A DNA stretch of 64,000 bases from Adineta steineri (taxonomy: Eukaryota; Rotifera; Eurotatoria; Adinetida; Adinetidae), in contig CAJNOI010000035.1 in NCBI GenBank assembly GCA_905250115.1, positions 1 to 64,000 of the forward strand, given 5' to 3'. Shown here one piece after another: positions 21,982 through 33,654 of this stretch. Below the pieces are notes generated by a model. That model had not been told where the DNA came from, did no database searches, and saw nothing but the letters and a program-made list of their open reading frames with translations. A program made the position numbers and the translations under genes. Numbering within the stretch: the stretch's first letter is position 1; each line of letters opens with the position of its first letter.

Positions 21982-24967
21982 ATGGAGTGGAAAAGAAACT
22001 CTGTATTCCTTTTGTTCCTTCTTGTTACACAATCAGGCACACAAGATACGCGATCACTATACCTATCTATCAAGGATGATTGCCAATTTCAATGTTCCAA
22101 CACAACTTGCTTGCCATTTGCCACTATCATTGTATCGAGCATCCGCCAGTGTTATATGACTTGTCTAGCTCAAGTCCATTGTCAGGCAGTTACTTTTCAT
22201 AAATCATCTTCTATTTGTGAACTGTTTGTCGATATATTAAACCAAAATGGCAATATGCTAGCTAATATCGACACTATTACTATGATTGCAACAGCTGGAA
22301 GAGAAATTCCACTCGGTTAGTAAGAATACAACAGTTTAGTAAATATATTTTTGAGAAGACTAACGTTGTCCTATTTGAATGAACTCGAAACTGCTAGTTT
22401 TATCAGACAACGCGATTCTTAAGAAATTCCATTGGTTGTATACCCGGTTGGAATTAATATTATTTCAGGAAGATAACGCTATAACTTTAAATACTGCAGC
22501 TAATGAATTTTATACCAAATGAATGCTCGTCGATCAAGAGACTCATTGATACTAAATAGTGAGAGTTATCACAATATTTTAAAATCGAATATAAGAAAAT
22601 TTCAGAAATTTCATACTTTTTTTCGCGTAGAAAACTAACCCGTGACTAATTCAAAGACGGAGTAAGCATTTATTCTCTTGGATATTCTTACATGATTCGG
22701 TAGAGCTCGTCGAGCTCGATAAAACTGTATATATTAGAAACATTTTAAGCAGTTTTTTTGAAAAATTATTTTAATGCATTCAAAACTAGAAACACTGTTA
22801 GTCGGTCGTGAAGTATTGAATTCTAAAGAACACCTTATCCGCTCTTCTTATCTCATATATATCCCATTTTTCTAAAAATAGAACTAACAACAACATCAAC
22901 AAAAACGTCAACATTAACAACAACATCGTCATCAACAACTACATCAACAACAGGTGAGTTATTTAAAACTTTTTCAAATTATTAGAAAAATTGTATTTTG
23001 TTGGTATAATATACAAACTACAATAATATAACATTCATAATTTTCTAAAACTATTTGCAATATGTGATCATTAGATCATGTACAGCGTTTCTAAATAGAT
23101 TGATCATAAAAATAGAATCAGAACATCTTAGTTGTTGTATCTCAAAAATGTATTTATTTCTACAACGGATTCATAACAGATATGTCAGATGAATTGTTTT
23201 TATACAAGTCGACATCGGGCTGGAGTTCGCATGAATCAATCTTAGCGAAACATAGTAGAATTGGTCAGTCTGTTTCACAGGTTTCAACTTTTGACTCATC
23301 CACTAAAATGAAAAGATAGATTTTATTGGCAACCAAAGAATCACTTTTGGATCAATCCATAAAATTAACTACATCTCTGAGAAAATAGTTACGAAAAAGA
23401 AGTTCCACGAAAAAGATATCGTGGCAACATTGCATAAGTTCTCCATCAGCGTCTTCATATAAACTATTTGATGAGATAATTCAAGAGACTCCCGTTTTCA
23501 TCCTGAAGTTTTCATACCGATATGATATCATCTTGTATGCGACTTAAAAAGTAATCTTAATCTATGACAGATCTTTACTTTATTTCGTCGCCGGATTAAA
23601 TGATTTCATGAAAAAATAAAGTCAAAACAATTAGGATTAATGATACATTAGAAGATACAAATTCCCTTTTATGTATTCCATATGTGTATTCAGAAACAAA
23701 AATATTTAATTCAATTTTAACTTAACTTAGAAATTAAAGTTTTACATTTTTAAGTGCTTTGTTTCTGTCAAACTCAGCTTCTTTACCTGAATAGTTACTG
23801 ATCTTATGCATCACACGGATTAAGACATATTTAACTGGTCTATAAGTGTTAAATAGTAAAATAGTTGTTCTTCTTCTACATTTTTATAGTATGTCCCGTA
23901 TCTTCTCAATCGATCTGGTCACAAACTGCTACTACTGTATTTGGTAGCTAAGCAGGCGCATCTGGCTCTACCCTTTCGCTTCTTTCTCAACCAATTGGAA
24001 TGTATTATGACGGACCTAACAACATTTTAATCGTTGGAGATTATGGAAATCAACGTATTTTACAATTTTCTCTCAATAATCCGTCGTCAGTTGCAACAGT
24101 AATTGCTGGAAGTAATGGCGCGGGTTGTAACCTGAATCAACTTAGTGTTGCTATCGGAGTAGGTCTTGACAGTTCTGGTCGATTGTACGTAGCAGATACA
24201 AGCTGCAATCGAGTCATCAGATTTCCACCGAATTCAACTTCGACGACATCTGGTACACTTCTCGGTTCTATAAATATACCACAAAATCTATTCATAAATC
24301 CATTGACTAGTGATATATATGTAGTTAGTTATGATGATAATGCGGTATACAAATTTGTTGGAGGCAGTGGATCACCAGTGATTGCAGCAGGTATATAAGG
24401 CTCATTCGAAGATATCTTTTGTTTAACATAGATTCTATTTCCATATATAGGTGGTAATGGAAATGGAAATGCTTTAAATCAGCTTTCAGGTCCAAATGGT
24501 GTTTATTATGATTATTTATATACAAATTCTTTGTACGTTACCAATACTGGTAATTATAATGTAATGAAGTTTCCGTCAAGTTCAACCAGCGCAACTTATG
24601 GAACAGTTGTCGCTGGAGGTAATGGAATTGGAAGTGGAGCAAATCAGTTCAATAGTCCAAGATCTATACTGGTCGATAGTCAAGGAACTCTCTATATATC
24701 TGATGGAAGTAAGAGAAATTTGAGAAAAGAAAATATTTTATAGATTTAACAATTTTCTTTGACTTTTCTTCATATTCAGATAACAATCGTATTCAACGTT
24801 GGTTGAAAAATGCGACGAGTGGTACTACAATCATTGGTGGTACACAAGGAACAGCATCGAATCAACTCTATTTCCCTGAAATGATCCTCTTTGATAAATA
24901 TGGTAATTTATTGGTTGTTGATAGAAGTAATCATCGAATACAACTCTTTAATTTAACAACATGCTAG
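21982..24967 (+). CDS. secreted PAN/apple + NHL-repeat protein, with one in-frame stop
   Basis: Five exons join in frame: 21982-22315, 22882-22953, 23890-24390, 24451-24708 and 24780-24967, giving 450 codons plus stop. Exon 1 encodes a signal peptide (SVFLLFLLVTQSG) and a PAN/apple-like cysteine domain (CQFQCSNTTC, RQCYMTCLAQVHC, ICELF). Exon 2 is a Thr/Ser linker. Exons 3-5 encode NHL-type propeller blades (NILIVGDYGNQRILQF, LYVADTSCNRVIRF, LYVTNTGNYNVMKF, LLVVDRSNHRIQLF). A TAA at 23949-23951 interrupts exon 3. The flanking text is family-like on both sides, so this may be a recent pseudogene or a base error. A splice acceptor at 23951-23952 would skip the stop in frame at the cost of 21 codons. 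Secreted NHL proteins are numerous in bdelloids; the ligand is unknown. Confidence 0.75.
22460..22780 (+). mobile_element. half-copy of the palindromic element, inside an intron
   Basis: It matches only the left arm of 19941-20795 (GATAACGCTATAAC, AATGAATGCTCGTCGATC, ACTAAATAGTGAGAGTTAT, ATTCTTACATGATTCG, TAAAACTGTATATATTAGA). It lies in intron 1 of the NHL gene and explains why that intron (22316-22881) is longer than the 50-110 bp usual here. Confidence 0.75.
22954..23889 (+). other. long intron 2 of the NHL gene
   Basis: This intron is 936 bp, about ten times the local norm. I recognise no gene or element in it. Confidence 0.5.
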
Positions 24968-25357
24968 TGTACAAGGACTTTCTATTGATTATTATCATTA
25001 ACAGTAAAAATTTAAAAAAGCTGGTTAATGTGTTGCCTTTTTCTTGATTTTTCATAAGTGTTCAACCTTAAAACATGTCTCTTTCTTACATGAAATCTTC
25101 GCCTACATATTGTTTTCTTTTTTTGTGTTTGTTTCCTCGTATTATACACTGCATATACATAATCTTGTATAAATATACATGCGGTCATTTCTCTTTTGTT
25201 GTATTTTGTTGGGCTTGGTGTCATTGTGATTGTATATGCACACTTATATATTTAAAATAAAGATAAAAATGATTACTCAAGAAATATTCTAATAATTGAC
25301 TGTGTGTTCAATCCATAGAATTAAAACAATATGGACTATGCAATTAAGATCTTTGTC
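24968..25357. other. 3' flank of the NHL gene
   Basis: It holds an AATAAA-like signal (AAAATAAAGA at about 25255) and T-rich DNA. I see no gene. Confidence 0.45.
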
Positions 25358-26333
25358 CAGTGTTTTATCTAGAGTGGGGGAGCCACCCCTCGGAAATATA
25401 AAATTATTATATTAAAAAAAATTGACATTTTCTTTATTTTTTTGTAGCATAACACTTTCGCTATACTCTTTCATCAATCAGTGATGTATAGTTTGTTTTT
25501 TCAATGAGAAAAGAAGAGAACAGTCGGATATGAATACTATATAACTGTTTAACGTTGTACTAAATGGTCTATTATCTATTATTCATCATGATGTTCATTC
25601 AAAAGATGAAAAAAATTCGTTTGTGTTAGTTTATTTGTTCTTTTACGTCGTATATTTCATATCAGTCACATTGTTCAATGAATGTCATCAGGACAAAAAT
25701 CTTTGACTTCCTATTTTAAAAGAGAAGAAAATGAAGAAATCAACTAACAATGAAAAAAAATGTGCGAAGAATTTCGATTCAGTATAGAATTTTTCTCGAA
25801 GTCTTTTATTTTTTGTTTCAGTATTTATTTTCATAATGTATTGATAGCAAGACAAAGATTTACTTGTAAATCCCTCCCTATAATAAAAGTTCCCTCTGAG
25901 ACGAGCAACATGTTTGGCGTATTAAAAGCTCTACTAATTTTTCTAAAAAACATTTTTGAGATTTTGTTGAATTTTCCTGCTAAAACTTCTCGATTTTAAG
26001 ATGAAATTTCGACGAACTCCTATCTAACTGTGTTTAAATGTGGAAAAATTGCAAAAAATCTTTTGAAAAACTCGTGAAAATCTCTGGAAATCTTGTGAAC
26101 CAATCATCTTAGCATAGTCTATGAAAATTTGTTGAGACTTAATAGAAGCCTCCTCCAAAAATTATAAACGGTAGACAAATTAGAAGTCCCCGAAGGCTTC
26201 TAATATGCGGAGGAGTTAACTGTGAATTAAATAAATAAAAGTTTGTTTTTTGTTATATCAAAAAAAATTTTACACAGCAGTTTTTTGAAAACTACACTTG
26301 CCCACTCGAAACATAAAACTTAGATAAAACACT
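25358..26333. mobile_element. inverted-repeat element of about 975 bp
   Basis: The left end CAGTGTTTTATCTAGAGTGG and right end CACTCGAAACATAAAACTTAGATAAAACACT are imperfect inverses (AGTGTTTTATCTA shared). The left end continues GGGGAGCCACCCC, a motif often seen at hAT termini. An internal hairpin at about 26145-26210 contains GAAGTCCCCGAAGGCTTC. The frame at 25760-25999 has no transposase signature. No target-site duplication is clear. Confidence 0.5.
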
Positions 26334-26426
26334 CTTCGGTAAGATACATCATATATATATTAAATTATTAGAAGAAGAAAAAACTTTCAATTTAGATAAT
26401 AACAGATTGTTTTATTCCATATTCAG

Positions 26427-26629
26427 TACATGAAGATAATCCATATCTTAATGTAATATTAAGTTCAATTGATAAAATAACTATACGACAACAACAATCA
26501 ATATCAATTAGTATTAAACAAGAAGAATATCATAATAGGAAAATTACTAATAATTCATCATCATTAATAACAATAAACCATTTTCGATATTTACTTCTAT
26601 TTGTTATATTTATTTTATATATATATTGA
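26427..26629 (+). pseudogene. orphan terminal exon with C-terminal membrane segment
   Basis: After a CATATTCAG acceptor, an open frame of 67 codons (HEDNPYLNVILSSIDKITI, then QQQ and Ser/Asn-rich, then HFRYLLLFVIFILYIY) ends in TGA. The composition looks like coding sequence with a C-terminal tail anchor. No upstream exon could be linked. It is either a gene remnant or the last exon of an unrecognised gene. Confidence 0.3.
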
Positions 26630-27752
26630 AAGTCATAGTCTTTTGTTAGCAGAAGGAAGACATATAGACATGTTAAATTACTTTTTCTTCGCTGCATGCT
26701 ATCGGTAAATGAAGCGAGAAATTAATCTTTTCGAGTCGAATGATAGTGATCGATCAATAAATATGATGTTGTTTTAGCGATAGAAAGAAAAAGTGTGAAG
26801 TGATTGTATTACTATGTACAGAAAATATACTTTTTACTTGCAAGGTATAATGGATTTAAAATCTTATCAAGCTTTTTTCATGTACTATTAGCAAGAAAAA
26901 TATTTGATGGAAGTAGATTTCATTTTCAAAGGTCACGCTTCAAAAAAAATTCAAATTCATGATTCTGTTTCTAATCTTACTCAAGACAGTTATGAAATAA
27001 TGGAGACATTTTTATTATATTCAAATAAATATAAGGCTTGTTATTGAATCAAATATCATCTTACTATTGCTGTATAAGCATCTTACCTATGGTAAAAGAT
27101 TCAGTTACAATAATCGTAAGTTGGCTTCGATAGTCTATGACCCTAAATTATTTCAAAATTTGATAAATGGCATTGAAATCTACTCTTGAACAAAATACCA
27201 AGTCTCACTTCAAAAAGGACTTGAAATATTTCTTTCTACGGACAGTTAATTTAACTTCAATTAGATATTTAAATAAACGGAAATAATATTCTTTCATGAT
27301 TTATATACATTATTGTACTACTATATCATAAATATATGCTCTAACAATACAAAAGATTCATAATATTGTCGTTTTATCAAGCGACATGCTTTTAAACAAA
27401 ATTATAATATACTTCTCTGTGCAATGGATATTATAGTTTTCCTTTTTATATATATTTTATTCGTGCATAATATAGATATATTGAAAGGAGGTAAATATCA
27501 TTATTATTTCTATCCGTCGTATGCTTTCTTCTTTATGTTTGAGAAAGTCTATACTACCTCACCAAATAAAAGAAGAATTATAGAGTATAAATCAAGAATA
27601 ACGAAGGCAATGCAGCAAATTAAGACGTAGTGTTTTATTAATTTCTATATTCTACATAAAATATTATATTATCTAATTCTATCATATTTAATCTGAAAAA
27701 AGATCATAAACAGTCTTCAAAGTCTGCTGATGATGCTTTAGCATTGTAATGT
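26630..27752. other. intergenic DNA
   Basis: AT-rich. The plus frame at 27424-27630 shows no family signature. The last part carries the 3' flank of the flavohaemoglobin gene. Confidence 0.5.
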
Positions 27753-28943
27753 TTATAATACTTTTGTTTCTGCTTCATCGTTGACTGCATCTTTGGTTGT
27801 ACTAAGTGTTGGTTGAAATGCTTTAACATGAATTTGGGATGATGGATGACCACATTCAACTAATAAACTTTCAATTTTATCCATAAATGGTACCGAACCG
27901 CATATATATACTTGTGTATCTGATTTTAATACTTTTGCTAAATTATATTTTTCTAACCGTTGACCTTCACAAAAGAATTGATAATGACCTTGTGGAAGTA
28001 TTGCTTTAAGTTCATTATTAAAAGCTGCATAGTCTTCTGACTGTACACAATGAATTAAAATTGCATCATTTGATTTTCCTTGATTATTTAATTCATGAAT
28101 CATGGATGAAAGAACTGTTATGCCAACTCCACCTCCAATAAATAAATGATGTTTACCATTTTCAACTAATTGAAATGTTCCAGCTGGAAAACTTGCTAAT
28201 ATTGTATCACCTATGTTATAATTATTTATTATTTCATTTGAAACAATACCTTTAATTTCATTCATATTTTGAATTTGAATAGCAATTGAATAACTTTTAC
28301 CATCAAATGGTCGAGTAAGACTATAATGTCGATTATGAAAATTTCCATCTTTTTTTATACGAATTGTTAAATATTGTCCAACATGAAAATTAAACATTTT
28401 TCCATGTTCAGAACGTTCTAATGTTAATGCAACTATTGATTCATGTGCAATAACTTCTTTTTTAACAATATATAATGGAACAAAACCTTTATCTTCTTCA
28501 TTTGGACCAAGTTCATCATATAATTTTTTTTCTAAGTCAATAAATATATTTGCAATAATATCATAAGCAGCTGCCCATGCATCTAAAATATCTTGTGTTG
28601 ATTTTTCACCTAAGAATTGTTTTATTGCTAAAAGTAAATATTTTCCAACAATAGGATAATGTTCAGGTTGAATAGTTAATGCTCGATGTTTATGTGTAAT
28701 ATGTTTTATTACTGGCATAATTGCTTCTAAATTATCAATATTTTCAGCAGCAAAATAAATTGTATTGGCTAATGCTAATGGTTGTGTTCCTATTTTTTGA
28801 TTTGTTTGATTAAATATATCTAATAATTCCGGATGATTTTCAAACATTCGTTTATAAAATATTGATGCTATTTCTTTTCCATTTTCTTTTAAAATAGGTG
28901 CAGTTGATTTGATAATAGATTTTTGTTCTTCTGTAATAGACAT
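27753..28943 (-). CDS. flavohaemoglobin (nitric oxide dioxygenase)
   Basis: A single exon encodes 396 residues, the usual length. Residues 1-138 are the haem globin: B10 Tyr30, E7 Gln54, proximal F8 His86 (HKHRALTIQPEHYPIVG), G5 Tyr96 and H23 Glu138 are all present. Residues about 152-260 are the FAD domain with RHYS at 205-208. Residues about 265-385 are the NAD(P)H domain with GGGVGIT at 270-276 and YICGSVPFM at 346-354. The family oxidises NO to nitrate using O2 and NAD(P)H, in the cytosol. The usual Pro after the GT of the nucleotide loop is Val277. Animals generally lack this fusion protein; it is known in bacteria, fungi and some protists. With no introns, a horizontal origin is likely, but the codon use and AT-rich flanks look local. 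Confidence 0.95.
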   Translation of the reverse strand: MSITEEQKSIIKSTAPILKENGKEIASIFYKRMFENHPELLDIFNQTNQKIGTQPLALANTIYFAAENIDNLEAIMPVIKHITHKHRALTIQPEHYPIVGKYLLLAIKQFLGEKSTQDILDAWAAAYDIIANIFIDLEKKLYDELGPNEEDKGFVPLYIVKKEVIAHESIVALTLERSEHGKMFNFHVGQYLTIRIKKDGNFHNRHYSLTRPFDGKSYSIAIQIQNMNEIKGIVSNEIINNYNIGDTILASFPAGTFQLVENGKHHLFIGGGVGITVLSSMIHELNNQGKSNDAILIHCVQSEDYAAFNNELKAILPQGHYQFFCEGQRLEKYNLAKVLKSDTQVYICGSVPFMDKIESLLVECGHPSSQIHVKAFQPTLSTTKDAVNDEAETKVL

Positions 28944-30244
28944 TTTTCAATAAAAAATTTAAATATAAATTAATATCGATATATCTGTTCGGAAGATGTA
29001 ATAGAAAAGAATTTCTGTACTCAATAAGTACTGCTCAATATATCAATCTATATATATAGCTTTTTTTTCATTGTGCATTCATACGAGAAAGAACAAGCGA
29101 AAAGAGAGCATTGAGTAGAAAGAATTGTTATTTCAGATTCAGAAGAATTTAATCATGAAAGATCTTTAGTTCTAATATAAAAGAGTAATTCAAAAATAAG
29201 TGATAATTAATTCAGTGACGGAATATGTGGACATCAACAAACAAATTGTGTTTATCCAAGACGAAATCATCTCATCGAATATCAAACAACTAAATAAAAA
29301 AGTAATGTGAATAGCTAAGAAAGGATAGTAAAAATGATTGTATTATCTATTCGAAGCCAGTCATTTTGTAAATGAAGAAACAATGCTGCGATAGCTGCTT
29401 TAATATATAATTGGCACTATCATTATAAGTACTTTTTTTTCTTATTAACGCATAACGAGAATATGCCCTTGAAAGTTTAATAATGAAAAAGCTGTCTATC
29501 GATGAATAAGATGATTTTTATAGAAAAAACTGTCTATCAAAAGATATAACTTGTTCTTAATATTTAATCTTCGTATTTTCATACTGTCTATTGGGATGAT
29601 ATAATTTTTATATGAGTTTCAGTCTGTTTGACAACCATTAGAATATTGTCAATGAAAACAATATTGTTTTTAGGATTACACTATTGAAATAAGTTGTTTT
29701 CCTTACTATGGACAGAATACGTTCATCGAAACTCGATATAGCTGGCCCTAGACTGTCGAGATATGAATGAGAGTTAATCAATATTAGTTTTGACTTGTAG
29801 TAGAAAAACAAATTGAATTTCTACTTTATATAAAATCAAGCATTTTCTAGAAGTTCGATATTTGACGAATGAATAATAAAGTTTAAAAATGCTTTCATTT
29901 TATTAAAGACAATTTTATGAAAAATAGGTTTTCATAAAAAAATTACAGTGTAGATCTCTCTATCATTATATATCGAAATTGATTTTGAACTTTTTTATCT
30001 ATATGCACTATGGCAAGACTATGAAACTGACAATCGTATTAAAAATGTTTTGCAATAATGCAACAACTATATGTTTCTTAACTTCTAATTCTGGATTTTA
30101 TATTTTTGAGTTGCCCTACAGGACGTTTCGGCACATCATCGTTTTTTTCAAACATGTATTAAAAATATTCGTTCATGATAATCAACGACATGCTGTATAA
30201 AAATAGGCGAACATTTTTTTCAAAGTTTTATAATACTCTGTATA
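28944..30244. other. intergenic DNA upstream of the flavohaemoglobin gene
   Basis: A TATATATATA run at about 29049-29058, some 106 bp before the ATG, could be the TATA box. The rest is AT-rich with no gene. Confidence 0.45.
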
Positions 30245-31129
30245 TCGGCTTGTCCAAACGTAACGCTGTTACGTTTTTGACATATTCTTCTTCAATTATC
30301 TCGGAAAGTGTAATAGCTAGAACGTTCGTTCAAACGCCATTCGATGCAGCTTATCGAACTCTACTTATTCTATAAAAAAGATATTTTTTTGTTGAAGCCT
30401 CGGATATCTGTAAGGGTTACATTGTCGCGTAACACTGTTACATAAAAAGACTCTTATTCTTCAGTACTACCAAGAAAACTCTAATTTCTTGCAATATATT
30501 TTGTTGAAAAGAAATGCTCTTAGAACTACGTTTGTAGAGCTTTAAACGAGCTTTCTAAAACCAAAAAAACTTTTCTTTTAGCTATTTTTATTTGTGTGAA
30601 AAATGCAAAAAACAAACGTAACGCTGTTACGTTTTTCGTAACGCTGTTACACACTTTTTTGTGAGCCATTTTTGAGGTAGTTAATATCGTCCGAATGATT
30701 TGAATTTTTTAACGGTTACTCATTACTGTGTAGATGAACGTCTACTAAAGAATCAGATTAATTCATCCACGAGGGAGCTCAAAAACTGGACAGGCAGTTG
30801 GGGAGGGTATTGGAGGTTAAAAATTGTTACCAGCTATTAAAATCAAAACTAAATAGGCCATTTTGTAGAGAATCCAATTCTGCATTGAATGATACGTCTC
30901 TCGAAAGTTTTTGGGAAACTTTCATGGGTAGAAGACTCAAAATACGATTTTTCAAAAGTTTAAAACTCAGTTTTTGATAATAAAATCTGAATTTTTTATG
31001 AAATAAATCTCAGATTCGTAATCAGCGTTAAAAACTGCGTCTAACAGCTTGTTCAAATCTGTTCAACTCGAAAAAAAAAATTTTAAAAACTTGATCGGCG
31101 AAGTGTCGCGTTACGTGGACAAGCCGATT
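30245..31129. mobile_element. DNA-transposon-like element with internal palindromes
   Basis: Ends ATCGGCTTGTCC and GGACAAGCCGAT are perfect 12-bp inverses. Inside each lies CGTAACG/CGCGTTACG text that extends the match. TAT flanks both ends. The motif GTAACGCTGTTAC, itself a near palindrome, occurs at about 30260 and twice at about 30617-30650, with a variant (GTAACACTGTTAC) at about 30428. No transposase frame is present. Confidence 0.6.
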
Positions 31130-32481
31130 ATCTCTATCTATGAGATTTATTCGAATTCTATACATACAAAACTCAAGTTTTATATTTTAAAATTAATTTT
31201 TGTGTATTTTAGGATGATGATAATTGCAATGCATTAATCTTTTGCACAATTTGTATAAAAAAATACTTAACAAAATCACACAGATTTATGGAAGATAAAC
31301 ATATCGGTTAGTAAAATTACTTTTATAATAAATATGAAAGTATTTTGTTGTATTGTGCAAAACTTGTCCTTATTGAAAGAGAGAAATAATTATTTTCAAT
31401 GCAAATATAATAATGAAATAATTTAGTTTCATGTCAGTTTACATAATAGAAAAAAAGCTATTAAATCGAGTTTTCCAAGTGAAAGCTGAAGTTGTTTACA
31501 TATAATCGAGAAATTCCGAAGGATATTTGATGTTGTTATGTCGACTTAATATATAAAAAGACATTATGAATCCACATAAAGCCTTGCAGTTGTACAATAA
31601 GAATGATCCACACCGAATCATAGCTCATATATGAGATTCATATATAAATGGATGATGGCAAGAAGGAATCACTCATTTCAAAATTGCACAAAAAGATTAA
31701 AAACGTTACTATATCGTAAATAATTACAAAAAAAACAAACTGTTTCATATGAATTTCATCTGTTAGATATATTTTATCAGTTTAGGAAATAATAAATATT
31801 AAATAATCATGAATGAAAAACTTATATTTTTAAAGATGCCAAAACATTGGAAGATTTATTAAAGAATATAATTATCAATGAAAATCTTGTTTATAATTAC
31901 AAATCAGAATTTGTGAGGGTATGGGTGATGTAGGTATGCAGGTATGGGTTATGGTTACGAAAAGATAGATACCCATACCCACACCCTCAAAAATATTTTG
32001 CCTATTTTATTGTTATTGAAAATCGAAACCCCAATAATTTATACATATGCTGATAGCCCGTCTTCTGTTCTATCGAACCATATACAGATCAGATAACTTG
32101 GCTTAATTAAATAAGCCTGTTACAATGCACACTTTCAGGAAATTGATCCCATGATAGTAGGGTACTGCCGAATTCGGATGGATGGAGGTATAGTCGATTT
32201 TGTAGAGCTTCACTTGCTCTATCTCTTGGTATATAAGGCTTATCATCCGGTTTCGATTTTCATCCATTAGAGAGCTCAAAACATTAATCTACTCCTATAT
32301 AGGGTTGTGCATAACCTTTTCTAGGGGATAGCGGTATAATTTCAAGTAGAATACTTAATGAATTTTACACCAAATTATTTCGCATCAAAAGCTGGTTTTA
32401 TCAATATTAAACAGTAAGAGTTATCAAAATCTTATATTGCTGAACCACAAATTATTCGGGCATTTTCTAGTCTTTTTAGCA
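31130..32481. other. intergenic DNA with repeat fragments
   Basis: A telomere-unit hairpin lies at 31912-31990 (TGAGGGTATGGGTG ... CCCATACCCACACCCTCA). A fragment of the palindromic element lies at about 32325-32460 (AGGGGATAGCGGTATAATTT ...). No gene is supported. Confidence 0.55.
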
Positions 32482-32542
32482 TAGGGTGTGGTGTGGGCGG
32501 GTTTGAGTGTCTTTGCTTTAAAGTCACACCCATACCCTCAAG
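32482..32542. repeat. telomere-unit hairpin
   Basis: AGGGTGTGGTGTGGGCGGG on the left is inverted on the right as CACACCCATACCCTCAAG. It is about 60 bp. Confidence 0.65.
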
Positions 32543-32874
32543 TACCTTTAAAAACATACAAATACTTTTTTATGATTTACTAATGAAATGAACCTCAGAA
32601 GCTTTAGTAGTTATGATTATTTCGTACATATTGATTACATTATTGGTATGAATAAAAGAAGAGTACATTGAAATATTTTTAAATTTTAATGAAATTATTG
32701 AAAAGACATTCAAAGCAACAATAACAAATAGAGAAATACTAATGCTAGTTATGAAGATGAAGGTGTAGGTGAGAGTGAGTTTGAGAAATACGATAAAGTA
32801 AAATTTTAATCTATGTTAGGCGAAAAATTAATTAAAAAATTATCTGCCATATCCGCCGTCGATAATTGGTGGCA

Positions 32875-32974
32875 NNNNNNNNNNNNNNNNNNNNNNNNNN
32901 NNNNNNNNNNNNNNNNNNNNNNNNNNNNNNNNNNNNNNNNNNNNNNNNNNNNNNNNNNNNNNNNNNNNNNNNNN
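32875..32974. other. assembly gap, 100 N
   Basis: A run of exactly 100 N, the conventional size for a gap of unknown length. The sequence on its two sides may not be adjacent in the genome. Confidence 0.99.
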
Positions 32975-33654
32975 TAATACGAAGTTTAGATAAAGTAGCA
33001 GATGAACGTGTAAGAGGACCAAATCGACGTTGATTATTATTATCGTCATCATCATCATCACTTATCATGTTTGATTTTTTTGATTTCTAGAGATATCCAA
33101 TGATTATTTATGTCGAAGAAAACATAACTATCCTGTTACTTTTGATGCTTTATTGTGACAATCTTCATCACTATCCATTCTGTCATTGCTAGACGGTTGT
33201 TGAAGTTGTGACTGACCAATTTTTTGTATTGATTTTTTGTCTAAATGAATGAAATTAATAACTAATAAACAATAGTGAAAAATAATTTATTACTAGAGTC
33301 ATTATCATTTGCATCGTTTTCTTTTGTTGATCCGCAACCTAAAAACAAACATGAAGATTAAATTTTAAACAAGTATGATAAAATCTTTACAATGAGTAGA
33401 AAAATATAGTTAAAATTTTTAGGCAAGAAATTAGATAAACAAAGAAGCATCACAATACATACCCATTTGACTATTTTTTAATGCTAAATATAGGATGAAA
33501 CTTAAAAATAATTATATATAATGAAATACAAACCTTCGGTTTCAACAGATTCTTCTTGTTCTATTGGTTTCTCATCACCAGGAATAGTATTACTTTGATT
33601 ATTGTCTGTATTTTGATCTGCAATTGATTGATCTCTGTTCTTATTTGAGTACAT
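32975..33654 (-). CDS. OGFR-like protein, 5' part (cut by assembly gap)
   Basis: Exons 33654-33534, 33483-33463 (21 nt), 33338-33294, 33240-33140 and 33086 into the gap keep one frame. The start is MYSNKNRDQS, followed by an acidic, Gln/Asn-rich leader, then a poly-Asp stretch (ISDDDDDD) and TRSSATLSKLRI, where the gap begins. From the 21-nt exon on, exons and introns match the plus-strand gene at 37400-37990 closely but in inverted orientation. That gene continues into a full opioid growth factor receptor (OGFR) conserved region, so this copy is named by homology. Sequence beyond the gap (32832-32874) does not resemble OGFR. Confidence 0.7.
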
